Positions 1 to 8,664 are shown, numbered from the stretch's first letter. The stretch is 64,000 bases of DNA from CAZTGZ01 sp964613385 (GCA_964613385.1 CAZTGZ010000007.1:1-64000); one strand, 5' to 3'. Translations and numbers: made by a program. Notes: generated from the sequence alone by a model not told the origin.

Positions 1-321
1 TGCGCTGTCGGTGGTTCCATCATTATAAGTTCCGTAAAATTCAATGTAATCGCCGGCTTCGAATTTGTTGTCGGCCTCCCCCTTTACCCATATCCTCACT
101 TGTTCTCCCTTCGTAAATAACTGAAAATTACGCGGTTGAATCAGGTCAACGGGCATGCCTGCATTTTTAAGATCGGTATAAGTAAGGCGGTAAATTCCGG
201 ATTTGTTTAGGCTGAATGTATAATATACCTGATCAGATTGAATCCACTCATTTCCATAGGTCTGAGCTTGTGTACAGATGGCCAGTTGTAAGAACGACAG
301 CGTAAGAATGAAGCGTTGCAT
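1..321 (-). CDS. C25-peptidase/PorU-like exported protein, N-terminal fragment
   Basis: This is the first 107 codons of a minus-strand gene that runs off the left edge of the window. The ATG at 321 opens a clean signal peptide (MQRFILTLSFLQLAICTQAQ). An in-frame ATG at 366 exists but would put a polar stretch before it. The mature start (WIQSDQVYYTFSLNKSGIYR..., then GDYIEFYGTYNDG) resembles the N-terminal beta domain of type IX secretion sortase PorU and related C25 cysteine peptidases of Bacteroidota, which typically carry GIYKI/YDDL and GDYIEFYG motifs. The catalytic domain is outside the window, so the exact family is inferred from the N-terminus only. It is divergent from scoA across a 150-bp spacer. 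Confidence 0.6.
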   Translation of the reverse strand, partial: MQRFILTLSFLQLAICTQAQTYGNEWIQSDQVYYTFSLNKSGIYRLTYTDLKNAGMPVDLIQPRNFQLFTKGEQVRIWVKGEADNKFEAGDYIEFYGTYNDGTTDSA

Positions 322-456
322 GAATATGTTGGTAGTATAGTTTGCTGCTAAGTTAAAACAAATCATGTAGGGTAGTGGCTAAAAGATACGCGCAGACGTC
401 TAATTTACAGGAATCTGATTTTTCTCTGAAACGAAATTCGATTCATAAATTTCTTG

Positions 457-464
457 TAGGTTTG
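457..464 (+). promoter_or_regulatory. Bacteroidota -7 promoter box upstream of scoA
   Basis: TAGGTTTG fits the Bacteroidota -7 consensus TAnnTTTG and ends 7 bases before the scoA ATG at 472. Transcription would start within a few bases of the start codon. No convincing -33 TTG is seen at the usual spacing, so the call rests on the -7 box and its position. Confidence 0.5.
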
Positions 465-471
465 TCGTTGT

Positions 472-1170
472 ATGAACAAAGTGGTTAAAAATGCTCAGGA
501 GGCTGTATCGAAGATTGAAGATGGGGCAGTTCTGATGTTAGGCGGATTTGGTCTTTGCGGAATACCCGAAAACTGTATAGATGCCCTGGTTCGCAAAGGG
601 GTAAAAAACCTGACATGCATCAGTAATAATGCGGGGGTTGATGATTTTGGAATAGGACGGATGTTGCAAAACAGACAGGTAAAAAAAATGATTTCATCCT
701 ATGTAGGTGAAAATGAAGAATTTGAGCGTCAGTTGCTGAGTGGAGAATTGGAAGTCGAATTAATTCCACAAGGTACATTGGCTGAAAGATGCCGCGCAAC
801 CGGTGCCGGAATCCCCGCTTTTTACACACCGGCAGGTTATGGGACAGAAGTAGCAGCCGGTAAGGAATCCCGTGAGTTTAACGGAAAAATGTATTTGCTT
901 GAGCATTCCTTTGACTCTGACTTTGCAATTGTAAAAGCCTGGAAAGGAGACACATACGGAAATTTAATATTTAAAGATACCGCCAGGAATTTTAACCCTC
1001 TGATGGCTATGGCGGGTAAAATAACCATCGCTGAAGTGGAGGAACTTGTTGAGCCCGGATTTTTGAATCCAAATGATATCCATACGCCCGGCATTTTTGT
1101 GAATATTATCTTTCAGGGAACGGATTACGAGAAACGAATTGAGCAAAGAACTGTTCGTCGTAAAGGTTAA
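472..1170 (+). CDS. scoA: 3-oxoacid CoA-transferase subunit A
   Basis: 232-residue alpha subunit of a family I CoA-transferase, probably succinyl-CoA:3-ketoacid (acetoacetate) CoA-transferase. With ScoB it would move CoA from succinyl-CoA to acetoacetate in the cytoplasm. The glycine-rich GGFGLCGIPENCI stretch (about residues 24-36) and TGAGIPAFYTPAGYGT (about 110-126) are hallmarks of the subunit, and the length is normal. The gene is followed after 15 bp by scoB, so the two form an operon behind the -7 box at 457. Acetoacetate is an end product of tyrosine breakdown, and homogentisate dioxygenase lies about 7.5 kb away, so the pair may serve that route. A butyrate- or acetate-type acceptor cannot be excluded from sequence alone. 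Confidence 0.93.
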   Translation: MNKVVKNAQEAVSKIEDGAVLMLGGFGLCGIPENCIDALVRKGVKNLTCISNNAGVDDFGIGRMLQNRQVKKMISSYVGENEEFERQLLSGELEVELIPQGTLAERCRATGAGIPAFYTPAGYGTEVAAGKESREFNGKMYLLEHSFDSDFAIVKAWKGDTYGNLIFKDTARNFNPLMAMAGKITIAEVEELVEPGFLNPNDIHTPGIFVNIIFQGTDYEKRIEQRTVRRKG

Positions 1171-1185
1171 AACATTAACAGAAAC

Positions 1186-1842
1186 ATGCTTACTAAAGAA
1201 CAAATAGCGCAACGGATAGCCCGCGAATTGAAAGACGGGTACTATGTTAACCTCGGAATTGGCATACCAACCCTGGTAGCCAACTATGTACCGGAAGGCA
1301 TAGAAGTAATTTTGCAGAGTGAAAATGGCTTGCTCGGTATGGGCCCTTTCCCTTTTGAAGGGGAGGAAGACCCGGACTTAATAAATGCCGGTAAACAAAC
1401 GGTGACTACACTCCCGGGATCTTCCATATTTGATTCTGCAACCAGTTTTGCAATGATTAGAAGCGGTCGCGTTGATTTAACCGTTCTGGGTGCCATGGAG
1501 GTGAATGACCGGGGCGATATTGCCAATTGGAAAATACCCGGAAAAATGGTCAAAGGAATGGGAGGGGCCATGGATTTAGTGGCTTCTGCAAAAAACATCA
1601 TAGTGGCTATGCAACATTGCAGTCGGGATGGTGTTCCGAAAGTGCGTCATGAACTTACCCTTCCGGTTACAGGATTGGGATGCGTTAAGAAAATAGTATC
1701 TGATCTCTGTGTGCTGGATATTACCGATAGGGGTTTTGAACTGAAGGAATTGGCTCCGGGAGTTACTATCGATGAAGTAATGTCGAAAACAACCGGGAGA
1801 TTGATTGTTGAAGGGGAGATTCCGGTTATGCAGTTCGGCTGA
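1186..1842 (+). CDS. scoB: 3-oxoacid CoA-transferase subunit B
   Basis: 218-residue beta subunit, partner of ScoA. It carries the catalytic glutamate of family I CoA-transferases in SENGLLGMGP (E46), which forms the covalent glutamyl-CoA intermediate. The N-terminal VNLGIGIPTLVANY and the later GAMEVNDRGDIANW and KGMGGAMDLV stretches are typical of ScoB/AtoA. Length is normal. The stop codon ends at 1842 and the convergent unknown lipoprotein gene ends at 1843, so the two genes abut tail to tail with no terminator between them. Confidence 0.94.
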   Translation: MLTKEQIAQRIARELKDGYYVNLGIGIPTLVANYVPEGIEVILQSENGLLGMGPFPFEGEEDPDLINAGKQTVTTLPGSSIFDSATSFAMIRSGRVDLTVLGAMEVNDRGDIANWKIPGKMVKGMGGAMDLVASAKNIIVAMQHCSRDGVPKVRHELTLPVTGLGCVKKIVSDLCVLDITDRGFELKELAPGVTIDEVMSKTTGRLIVEGEIPVMQFG

Positions 1843-2613
1843 TTATTTCCGCACGTAACTGCAGCGAATATTACGGGTTAATTTGACCGGTTCCGGCTGT
1901 AAAGCAACGTTAATGATGCCCTTTTCCTCCCAATTTACCAGGTTAGGCCAGCCGGTTACGGGATCAAGTGAATGATATCCCCCACCTTTAATGTCGAAAT
2001 TAACCTTCCAGTCGCCCTCGCCAATAATTTCTTTGATCAGGCGATTGTGCTGTATGATTATTCTGTCTTTATCTTTGGATTTGGGCATATAAATATCATA
2101 TCCGCGCGCTTTCATGCCCGAAATGGTAAATAATCTCTCGTCAGTCTGCCATTTCTTATGAGACGAACCGATGGGATGGAACAGAAGGCAGTAATTCAAA
2201 ATTTCAGCAATTTCCGGATACCCGATTTCCACAAAGGCCATACTTAAGTCGTGTTGAATTAATTTTCCTTTTTTGTCCAAACGCATCACATAATGATCCG
2301 AAGGAAGAGACAAAATAGTGGTGTCATTCTTACCGGTATCGCTAAGTATATGTATCCATCGGGCCTGATGGGTGCGGATATTCCAGCTATAAATGCCATC
2401 AGAGCTCACACGATCACCTCGCACATGCCATTCCATATCTAAAAATCTGGTGGATTCTTTGGTTGTCCCATGTCCTGTATTTTGATTTTCAAATTGGATG
2501 CGGATGCTGTATGTGGCGGAATCATCAGGTGAGCAATGCGCAGACATTTGCGCAGACGGTCGGCATGAAACAAAATGTACTCCGACGAGTATCCACATTA
2601 ACCACTTGAGCAT
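1843..2613 (-). CDS. Hypothetical secreted lipoprotein
   Basis: 256 residues, not recognised. The first 17 residues (MLKWLMWILVGVHFVSC) look like a short lipoprotein signal with a possible acylated Cys17, though Phe at -3 makes the lipobox imperfect. The remainder is soluble and beta-rich with no recognisable motif. Charged and aromatic residues (EKGIINVALQPEPVKL near the end) suggest a periplasmic or surface beta protein. It is transcribed away from mdh across a 95-bp divergent spacer. A function cannot be assigned. Confidence 0.6.
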   Translation of the reverse strand: MLKWLMWILVGVHFVSCRPSAQMSAHCSPDDSATYSIRIQFENQNTGHGTTKESTRFLDMEWHVRGDRVSSDGIYSWNIRTHQARWIHILSDTGKNDTTILSLPSDHYVMRLDKKGKLIQHDLSMAFVEIGYPEIAEILNYCLLFHPIGSSHKKWQTDERLFTISGMKARGYDIYMPKSKDKDRIIIQHNRLIKEIIGEGDWKVNFDIKGGGYHSLDPVTGWPNLVNWEEKGIINVALQPEPVKLTRNIRCSYVRK

Positions 2614-2681
2614 GGGGGTAAAATTATGAGAAAAAATGAGAAACTTTTGCCCCTGAAAAATGGATATTTTAGGGTTGGTTT

Positions 2682-2689
2682 TAACTTTG
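2682..2689 (+). promoter_or_regulatory. -7 promoter box upstream of mdh
   Basis: TAACTTTG matches TAnnTTTG exactly and is followed by C, the common extended form. It lies 19 bases before the mdh ATG at 2709. No TTG is at a good -33 distance. Confidence 0.5.
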
Positions 2690-2708
2690 CCTCAAAAAAA
2701 TAAAGAAT

Positions 2709-3578
2709 ATGAAAATTAGTGTAATAGGAGCCGGAAACGTGGGCGCGACATGCGCAGAAGTAATAGCTTTCAGAAGGATAGCTTCAGAAGTTGTACTGTT
2801 AGATATCAAAGAAGGATTTGCAGAGGGGAAAGCATTGGATTTAATGCAAACCGCCACTTTAAATGGATTTAATACGAGGATAACCGGTGTAACCAATGAT
2901 TATACAGCTACTGCAGGGAGCAGTGTAGTGGTCATTACCAGCGGTATTCCAAGAAAGCCCGGGATGACCAGGGAAGAACTCATCGGAATTATTGTGAGCA
3001 ACCCGATGGATACCATGACGTATCTCGCCTTAAAATCAAGCGGTTTACCTAAGAACAGAATTATCGGAATGGGTGGAATTTTAGATAGTGCCCGTTTCAA
3101 ATGTTATTTGTCTTTGGCGTTGAATGCACCGGCAAACGACATTCAGGGTATGGTAATTGGTGGACATGGAGATACCACTATGATCCCGTTGACCCGTTTG
3201 TCATCTTATAATGGAACACCAGTTTCGCAATTTTTGGACGATGCTGCATTGAGCAAAGTCGGAGCCGATACCATGGTGGGTGGAGCTACATTAACCGGCC
3301 TGCTCGGAACTTCCGCGTGGTACGCTCCGGGTGCCGCAGTAGCAGTTTTGGTTGACAGTATTGTGAATGATCAGAAAAGGCTGCTGCCATGCTGTGTTTA
3401 TTTAGATGGGGAGTATGGACAAAGCGATATTTGTATTGGGGTTCCTGTTACGATCGGAAAAAACGGATGGGAAAAAATTGTAGACGTTGATCTGAATGAT
3501 CAGGAAAAAGAATTGTTTAAAAAGAGCGCCGATGCTGTGCGAAGCATGAATCAAGTGCTTTCGACCATCAGTGCCTGA
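2709..3578 (+). CDS. mdh: Malate dehydrogenase with an internal in-frame deletion
   Basis: NAD-dependent malate dehydrogenase of the LDH-like type (malate to oxaloacetate, TCA cycle, cytoplasm). Seen: the NAD loop GAGNVGATC (7-15), active-site arginines in PRKPGMTR (R82, R88), SNP asparagine N98, LDSAR (D126, R129) and the catalytic His in GGHGD (H153). It is 289 residues, whereas the family is about 310. The missing part lies between LIG (91-93) and IIVSNP (94-99). Relatives carry about 22 more residues there (TNAGIV...SPNA), forming a helix and the strand entry of the NAD-binding domain. The frame is kept, with the junction near 2987/2988. Either the enzyme is impaired, the region is replaced by an unusual fold, or the assembly collapsed 66 bases. 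All catalytic residues remain. Confidence 0.88.
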   Translation: MKISVIGAGNVGATCAEVIAFRRIASEVVLLDIKEGFAEGKALDLMQTATLNGFNTRITGVTNDYTATAGSSVVVITSGIPRKPGMTREELIGIIVSNPMDTMTYLALKSSGLPKNRIIGMGGILDSARFKCYLSLALNAPANDIQGMVIGGHGDTTMIPLTRLSSYNGTPVSQFLDDAALSKVGADTMVGGATLTGLLGTSAWYAPGAAVAVLVDSIVNDQKRLLPCCVYLDGEYGQSDICIGVPVTIGKNGWEKIVDVDLNDQEKELFKKSADAVRSMNQVLSTISA

Positions 3579-4458
3579 ATCGAAATTTTCTAAGCCGGGA
3601 CGGGGAATCAGAATGATGCTCATGGCGGGTTTTGTATTCGCCTTGATGAATGTTTTTGTAAAGCTCGTTCCGGATATTCCTCCTCTTGAAATAGCATTTT
3701 TCAGGTCGGTCATTTCCTTATCACTCATCATGTATAATTTGAGAAAGGACCGTATCGAACCTTTCGGCAACAATCGCAAAGTGCTTTGGCTCAGGGGAAT
3801 TTTTGGGAGCATTGGCTTAATTTTCTTCTTTTACTCGCTGAAAATGATGCCACTGGCCACCGCTACAGTAATTCATTATAGCTCTCCTGTATTTACGAGT
3901 CTCATCGCAGTTTTGGTATTGAAGGAGCGCTTGAGATTTTATCAGATTCTGTTCTTTTTAATCAGTATTTCAGGAATATTCGTGATTTACGGATTTGACT
4001 ACCGAATCACAACCATGGGTCTGATTGTGGGTGTATTGTCCGCTTTTGGCTCAGGAGCAGCATATAATTGCATCCGTTGGCTTGAAAAATCTGAAAATCC
4101 GCAAGTCATCATGCTTTACTTTCCGTTGGTGGTATTACCGGTAAGCATTTTTGTTTTGAGCATTACGTCCACCTGGGTAATGCCTACGGGTTGGGATTGG
4201 TTGTACTTATTATGTATCGGGCTACTTACACAGTTGGCTCAGTATGGTATCACCATCGCATATCAACACGAAGCGGCGACCAAAATTGCACCCATATCTT
4301 ATGCGGGAGTCCTGTACGCCTTGTTTTTTGGCTATCTGATTTTCGATGAAAGCCACAACATTCAGGTGTACGCGGGCATGGCCCTGGTATTAGGAGGGGT
4401 GCTCTTAAGTGTATTTGTAAAATTCCCTAAAAAAGAGGGTAAAAGCCGGCTTAGCTAA
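3571..4458 (+). CDS. EamA/DMT-family transporter
   Basis: 295-residue inner-membrane protein with about ten hydrophobic segments in two EamA repeats, the drug/metabolite transporter (RhaT/RarD-like) layout. FRSVISLSL in the first repeat and ISYAGVLYALFFGYLIFDE in the second are typical. The substrate is not predictable. The start used is GTG at 3571, overlapping the end of mdh by 8 bases. In-frame ATG codons at 3613 and 3616 just before the first membrane segment are equally possible. Its 3' end overlaps the convergent rplT gene by 8 bases. Confidence 0.85.
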   Translation: MPESKFSKPGRGIRMMLMAGFVFALMNVFVKLVPDIPPLEIAFFRSVISLSLIMYNLRKDRIEPFGNNRKVLWLRGIFGSIGLIFFFYSLKMMPLATATVIHYSSPVFTSLIAVLVLKERLRFYQILFFLISISGIFVIYGFDYRITTMGLIVGVLSAFGSGAAYNCIRWLEKSENPQVIMLYFPLVVLPVSIFVLSITSTWVMPTGWDWLYLLCIGLLTQLAQYGITIAYQHEAATKIAPISYAGVLYALFFGYLIFDESHNIQVYAGMALVLGGVLLSVFVKFPKKEGKSRLS

Positions 4459-4795
4459 CGGCCTTAACTACAGATGCAAAGGCATCCGGGTGATTCATGG
4501 CTAAATCAGCCAGAACTTTACGGTTCAATGTAACGCCATTGGCATGAATTTTACCCATTAACTGAGAATAGGACAATCCGTGCAAACGAGCTCCGGCATT
4601 GATTCTCTGAATCCAGAGAGCTCTGAAATTTCTTTTCTTGGTCTTACGATCCCTATAGGCGTATACCAAACCTTTGTCAACGGCATTTTTAGCAACCGTC
4701 CAAACATTTTTTCTGCGACCCCAGTAACCGCGGGCCATCTTTAATACTTTCTTTCTTCTGGCTCTGGCGGCCACTGCGTTTTTTGATCTTGGCAT
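4451..4795 (-). CDS. rplT: 50S ribosomal protein L20
   Basis: 114 residues, full length, with the basic N-terminus MPRSKNAVAARARRKK and KMARGYWGRRKNVW of L20. It binds 23S rRNA and is needed for early large-subunit assembly. It is the last gene of the conserved thrS-infC-rpmI-rplT order. In many bacteria L20 represses this operon by binding its leader; no such leader structure was identified in the 65-bp spacer upstream. The 3' end overlaps the convergent EamA gene by 8 bases. Confidence 0.98.
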   Translation of the reverse strand: MPRSKNAVAARARRKKVLKMARGYWGRRKNVWTVAKNAVDKGLVYAYRDRKTKKRNFRALWIQRINAGARLHGLSYSQLMGKIHANGVTLNRKVLADLAMNHPDAFASVVKAVS

Positions 4796-4860
4796 AAGAT
4801 TTTGTTTTGTGGGAAGGCGCTATACTATTGCAATAAGCTTGGTTGCCTTACCAGGTTAAA

Positions 4861-5055
4861 CTATATTTTTAAAAGATATTTAATATTGGTTTCGTCAGCC
4901 TGACTTACATAACCGGTATGACCTAAAGCGAGTTTACGCTTTTTAGACTTCTTGGTTAAGATGTGGTTTTTAAAGGCATGCTTAAAGCGAATCTTACCGC
5001 TTGCAGTTAGACTGAAACGCTTCTTAGCTCCTGAATTTGTTTTTACTTTTGGCAT
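4861..5055 (-). CDS. rpmI: 50S ribosomal protein L35
   Basis: 64 residues, the usual size. MPKVKTNSGAKKRFSLT at the start and HILTKKSKKRKLALGH in the middle are L35 signatures. It lies between infC (15-bp spacer) and rplT (65-bp spacer) in the usual operon order. Confidence 0.97.
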   Translation of the reverse strand: MPKVKTNSGAKKRFSLTASGKIRFKHAFKNHILTKKSKKRKLALGHTGYVSQADETNIKYLLKI

Positions 5056-5070
5056 GTTCGTTCTATTTTA

Positions 5071-5619
5071 TTACTTGCCTTTTGGAGCAAGCATCATAAT
5101 CATTTTTTTACCTTCCAGTTTAGGCAATTGCTCTACTTTCGCTTCTTCTTTTAACGTGTCAGCAAATTGGAGTAACAACAATTCCCCTCTTTCTGCATAT
5201 ACAATGGAGCGCCCTCTGAAAAACACGTAGGCTTTAACTTTGTTGCCTTCCTGTAAGAATTTTTCGGCGTGCTTGCGCTTAAATTCTACATCGTGCTCAT
5301 CGGTATTCGGTCCAAAACGAATCTCTTTTACAACAGACTTCGCTTGATTGGCCTTAATCTCCTTTTGTTTCTTTTTCTGTTCGTACAGAAACTTTTTGTA
5401 TTCAAGAATCTTACAAACCGGCGGACTGGCATTTGGAGATATTTCCACCAAGTCCAGTTCCAATTCTTCAGCCAACCTCAATGCTTTTGACAACGGATAA
5501 ATTCCATTTTCAACATTGTCTCCCACCAAGCGAATTGGATCGGCGTCAATATAGCCGTTTATCTTGTGCGGGTCCTGGTTTTTCTTTCTGAAACCGGGTT
5601 TGTAATTATTATTCTTCAA
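5071..5619 (-). CDS. infC: Translation initiation factor IF-3
   Basis: 182-residue IF-3 with an N-terminal domain (INGYIDADPIRLVGDN, LDLVEISPNASPPVCKI) and a C-terminal RNA-binding domain (KEIRFGPNTDEHDVEFKRKH...). It binds the 30S subunit and proofreads initiator tRNA and start codon. The only usable start in frame is TTG at 5619: an in-frame TAA lies two codons upstream and no ATG precedes the conserved region. A rare start fits the established autoregulation of infC, where IF-3 discriminates against its own non-AUG start (AUU in E. coli). The gene lies 6 bp downstream of the thrS stop. Confidence 0.95.
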   Translation of the reverse strand: MKNNNYKPGFRKKNQDPHKINGYIDADPIRLVGDNVENGIYPLSKALRLAEELELDLVEISPNASPPVCKILEYKKFLYEQKKKQKEIKANQAKSVVKEIRFGPNTDEHDVEFKRKHAEKFLQEGNKVKAYVFFRGRSIVYAERGELLLLQFADTLKEEAKVEQLPKLEGKKMIMMLAPKGK

Positions 5620-5625
5620 ATATTA

Positions 5626-7557
5626 TTAAGCTTCTAACTCCTTTTTAAAATATGTCACAAATGCATCTAATTCAAAGCTGCCTACATCTCCCGAACCGTG
5701 TTTCCTTACCGCAATGGTTTCATTATCAGCTTCTTTCTCACCAATAATGAGCATGTATGGAATCTTTTTCGTTTCGGCATCCCTGATTTTTCTGCCTATT
5801 TTTTCGTTCCTCTCGTCAATCAGGCCGCGAATATCGGCATTATTCAGATAATTTAAAATTTTTGATGCGTATTCGTGATATTTTTCGCTGATGGGGAGTA
5901 TGATGATTTGTTCAGGACTGAGCCAAAGCGGGAAATTTCCGGCGCAATGCTCAATTAAAATAGCAATGAATCTTTCCATAGAACCAAATGGAGCTCTATG
6001 TATCATAACAGGTCTGTGTTTCTGATTATCAGCGCCTATATATTCTAAATCAAAGCGTTCCGGTAGGTTGTAATCCACTTGAATCGTACCCAGTTGCCAT
6101 GAACGACCCAGCACGTCTTTTACCATGAAATCCAGTTTCGGTCCATAAAAAGCAGCCTCTCCCAATACTGTTTCCGTTTTCATGTTGCGTTCTTTCGTCG
6201 CTTCTATAATGGCCTGCTCCGCTTTTTGCCAATTTTCGTCGCTGCCTATGTACTTTGACTGGTTCTCAGGATCGCGCAGCGAGATTTGAGCTGTGTAATC
6301 TGAAAACCCGAGCTTTCGGAATACTTCTAAAACCAGATCAATTACTTTTACGAATTCCTCTTTGATTTGTTCGGCGGTGCAGAATAAGTGCGCATCATCC
6401 TGTGTAAATCCACGAACCCGGGTGAGCCCGTTTAACTCACCACTTTGTTCATATCTATACACGGTGCCGAATTCTGCCAACCTCAAGGGTAAATCCTTAT
6501 ACGAGCGTGGCTTGGAACGATAAATCTCGCAATGATGCGGGCAATTCATCGGCTTTAAAAAGTAGTTCTCTCCTTCATTCGGAGTTTCAATGGCCTTAAA
6601 TGAATCCGCTCCGTATTTATCGTAGTGCCCGCTGGTTTTGTAGAGCTCAATTCTGCCAATATGCGGCGTCATTACTTGCTGATATCCCCGTTCTACCTGG
6701 GCATTTCGCATAAATCTTTCCAGCCGCTCGCGTATCAGGGTGCCCTTTGGCAACCACATGGGAAGTCCGGCACCAACACGCTCCGAAAAGGTAAATAACT
6801 CCAGTTCTTTGCCCAGTTTGCGGTGATCGCGTCTTTTGGCCTCTTCCAGAAGTTCGAGATAATCTGTTAATTCCTTTTGTTTTGGAAACGTTATACCGTA
6901 AATGCGGGTCAGTTGCTTGTTTTTTTCATCACCTCTCCAATAAGCACCGGCAACCGACATCAACTTGATGGCTTTTATTTTGCCGGTGTCGGGAATATGC
7001 GGTCCCCGGCACAAATCGGTGAAATTCCCCTGTGAATAAAAGGTGATCTCGCCATCATTCAAGCCCTCAATCAAATCGAGCTTATATGGATCGTTTTTCT
7101 CGGTGAAATATGCAATCGCATCTGATTTGGATACCTGTTTTCTCTCAAAAGGGTTCGCCTGAGATGCCAACTCCTTCATTTTGTTTTCGATGGCTTCGAA
7201 ATCATCCGATGAAAAAGAACGTCCATCGAGATCCACATCGTAGTAATAGCCATTCGCAATTGGGGGGCCGATTCCGAATTTAATCCCCGGATACAATGCC
7301 TCCAGTGCTTCTGCCATCAGGTGTGCCGATGAATGCCAAAAAGTAGATTTTCCTTCCTCATCATTCCAGGTTAACAATTGCAATGTGCAGGTGTCCGGGA
7401 GTTCACGGGATGCGTCCCAAACTTCACCATTCACTTTGGCACTCAATACATTGCGTGCCAATCCTTCACTAATTGATAAGGCCACATCCATAGATGACGA
7501 ACCTTTCGGAAATTCTTTTACACTGCCATCCGGAAGTGTTACATGTATTTGACTCAT
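5626..7557 (-). CDS. thrS: Threonine--tRNA ligase
   Basis: 643 residues, full length. Domains in order: TGS (about 1-60), the editing/SAD domain with HSSAHLMAEAL, the class II catalytic core with NCPHHCEIY (zinc ligand Cys) and FAEFGTVYRYEQSGELNGLTRVRGF split over motif 2, and a C-terminal anticodon-binding domain (IIILPISEKYHEYA onwards). It charges tRNA-Thr in the cytoplasm. The ATG at 7557 lies one base after the stop of the TPR lipoprotein gene, so the two are surely cotranscribed. infC, rpmI and rplT follow. Confidence 0.98.
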   Translation of the reverse strand: MSQIHVTLPDGSVKEFPKGSSSMDVALSISEGLARNVLSAKVNGEVWDASRELPDTCTLQLLTWNDEEGKSTFWHSSAHLMAEALEALYPGIKFGIGPPIANGYYYDVDLDGRSFSSDDFEAIENKMKELASQANPFERKQVSKSDAIAYFTEKNDPYKLDLIEGLNDGEITFYSQGNFTDLCRGPHIPDTGKIKAIKLMSVAGAYWRGDEKNKQLTRIYGITFPKQKELTDYLELLEEAKRRDHRKLGKELELFTFSERVGAGLPMWLPKGTLIRERLERFMRNAQVERGYQQVMTPHIGRIELYKTSGHYDKYGADSFKAIETPNEGENYFLKPMNCPHHCEIYRSKPRSYKDLPLRLAEFGTVYRYEQSGELNGLTRVRGFTQDDAHLFCTAEQIKEEFVKVIDLVLEVFRKLGFSDYTAQISLRDPENQSKYIGSDENWQKAEQAIIEATKERNMKTETVLGEAAFYGPKLDFMVKDVLGRSWQLGTIQVDYNLPERFDLEYIGADNQKHRPVMIHRAPFGSMERFIAILIEHCAGNFPLWLSPEQIIILPISEKYHEYASKILNYLNNADIRGLIDERNEKIGRKIRDAETKKIPYMLIIGEKEADNETIAVRKHGSGDVGSFELDAFVTYFKKELEA

Positions 7558-7558
7558 C

Positions 7559-8575
7559 TTACTTCTTATTCAATCTTTCTAATCCTTCTTTGGCCAGGCC
7601 GAAATTTGGGTTGATCTGAAGACATTTCTCATAGTTAATCCTGGCTGAGGAAAAGTCTCCCTGCAATTCCATAATCTGCGCTATTCGATTATAGGCCTTG
7701 TCGAAATCAGGGGCAAATTTAAGGGCTGTTTGAAATTGTTCAAGTGCCAAACCATAATTGCCTTTTAAGGCATTGATGTTACCCGTATTGTAATAGGCAA
7801 ATTTATGGATAGGATTTAACGTTATGGTTTTCTGATAGTCCTTAACTGCTTCCGTATATTTCCCTAACTTCTGATATAATAATCCCCTTCCATAATATGC
7901 CTCATCGCTGAATTCGTCTACCCGGATTGCATTGCTGAAATAGTCGAGACCTTTCGGATCGGTTTTGTCTGCATAAATATTTCCCAGTTGAATATACGAA
8001 TTGTAATACTCAGGGTCAACCGTAATAGAATTGAGAAATTCGCGCTCCGCACCGGCTGTATCATTCATTTCCTTATAAACTGTTCCTAAATAGAAAAACG
8101 CGTCAGGTCTGCCGTTATTGATTCGGATGAGTTTCCTGAAATTTTGTTCCGCTCTCAGATAATCCTTTACAAACAATTGAAAACGGGCGGTTCTGAATAA
8201 AGCTTCTTCATCTTTCGGATTCACTTTTACCGCTTTTTCATATGAAACCAGGGCATCTTTGGTTTTCCCGGCGGCAAAATTGATGTCCCCTTCGCATAAA
8301 TAATAAGGTATATGGTTGGGCTTGAGCTCCAATGCCCTGCGAATATCTTCCAAAGCCAAAGGATAACGACTCTCTTTGGTGAGCGAAAGGGCCCTTTCGT
8401 AGTAATAATCATCCCGCTTCGGATTTGAATTTATTTTTTTACTCCATTCACGGGTAATCAAACTCAAAGTAGTGTCCTGACTCAGATCTTTCGGCTTGTT
8501 AAACCCTGAATTACAGGAACTTCCCGCTATAACGAGGAATGCCAGGTAAAACATCAAAATCCTAAAACAAGTCAT
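7559..8575 (-). CDS. Tetratricopeptide-repeat lipoprotein
   Basis: 338 residues. A lipoprotein signal ends at Cys21 (LVIAGSSC). The rest is about eight TPR units of 34 residues with repeated A-x-x-x-Y-x-x-x-L/I-x-x-x-P patterns, for example YPLALEDIRRALELKPNH and YTEAVKDYQKTITLNPIH. Such proteins scaffold protein-protein contacts in the periplasm or at the outer membrane; the partner is unknown. It heads the thrS-infC-rpmI-rplT operon, one base before thrS, and its ATG at 8575 lies 4 bases after a strong -7 box. A non-translation protein leading this translation operon is unusual. Confidence 0.85.
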   Translation of the reverse strand: MTCFRILMFYLAFLVIAGSSCNSGFNKPKDLSQDTTLSLITREWSKKINSNPKRDDYYYERALSLTKESRYPLALEDIRRALELKPNHIPYYLCEGDINFAAGKTKDALVSYEKAVKVNPKDEEALFRTARFQLFVKDYLRAEQNFRKLIRINNGRPDAFFYLGTVYKEMNDTAGAEREFLNSITVDPEYYNSYIQLGNIYADKTDPKGLDYFSNAIRVDEFSDEAYYGRGLLYQKLGKYTEAVKDYQKTITLNPIHKFAYYNTGNINALKGNYGLALEQFQTALKFAPDFDKAYNRIAQIMELQGDFSSARINYEKCLQINPNFGLAKEGLERLNKK

Positions 8576-8579
8576 ACGG

Positions 8580-8587
8580 CAAAGTTA
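8580..8587 (-). promoter_or_regulatory. -7 promoter box of the TPR-thrS-infC-rpmI-rplT operon
   Basis: Read on the minus strand the box is TAACTTTG followed by C, an exact TAnnTTTG match. Only 4 bases separate it from the ATG at 8575, so the transcript would be leaderless or nearly so. Confidence 0.6.
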
Positions 8588-8664
8588 GTCTTAACCGAAT
8601 CATTTTGTAATCTTACTTGAAGCAATGTTTTGAATAAGTTAATATTGAAACTCAATTTACGTTT

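Noticed and set aside
4440..4480. Terminator at the EamA/rplT convergence
   Set aside because: The stem AAGCCG/CGGCCTT needs a bulge and has no T-tract on either strand.
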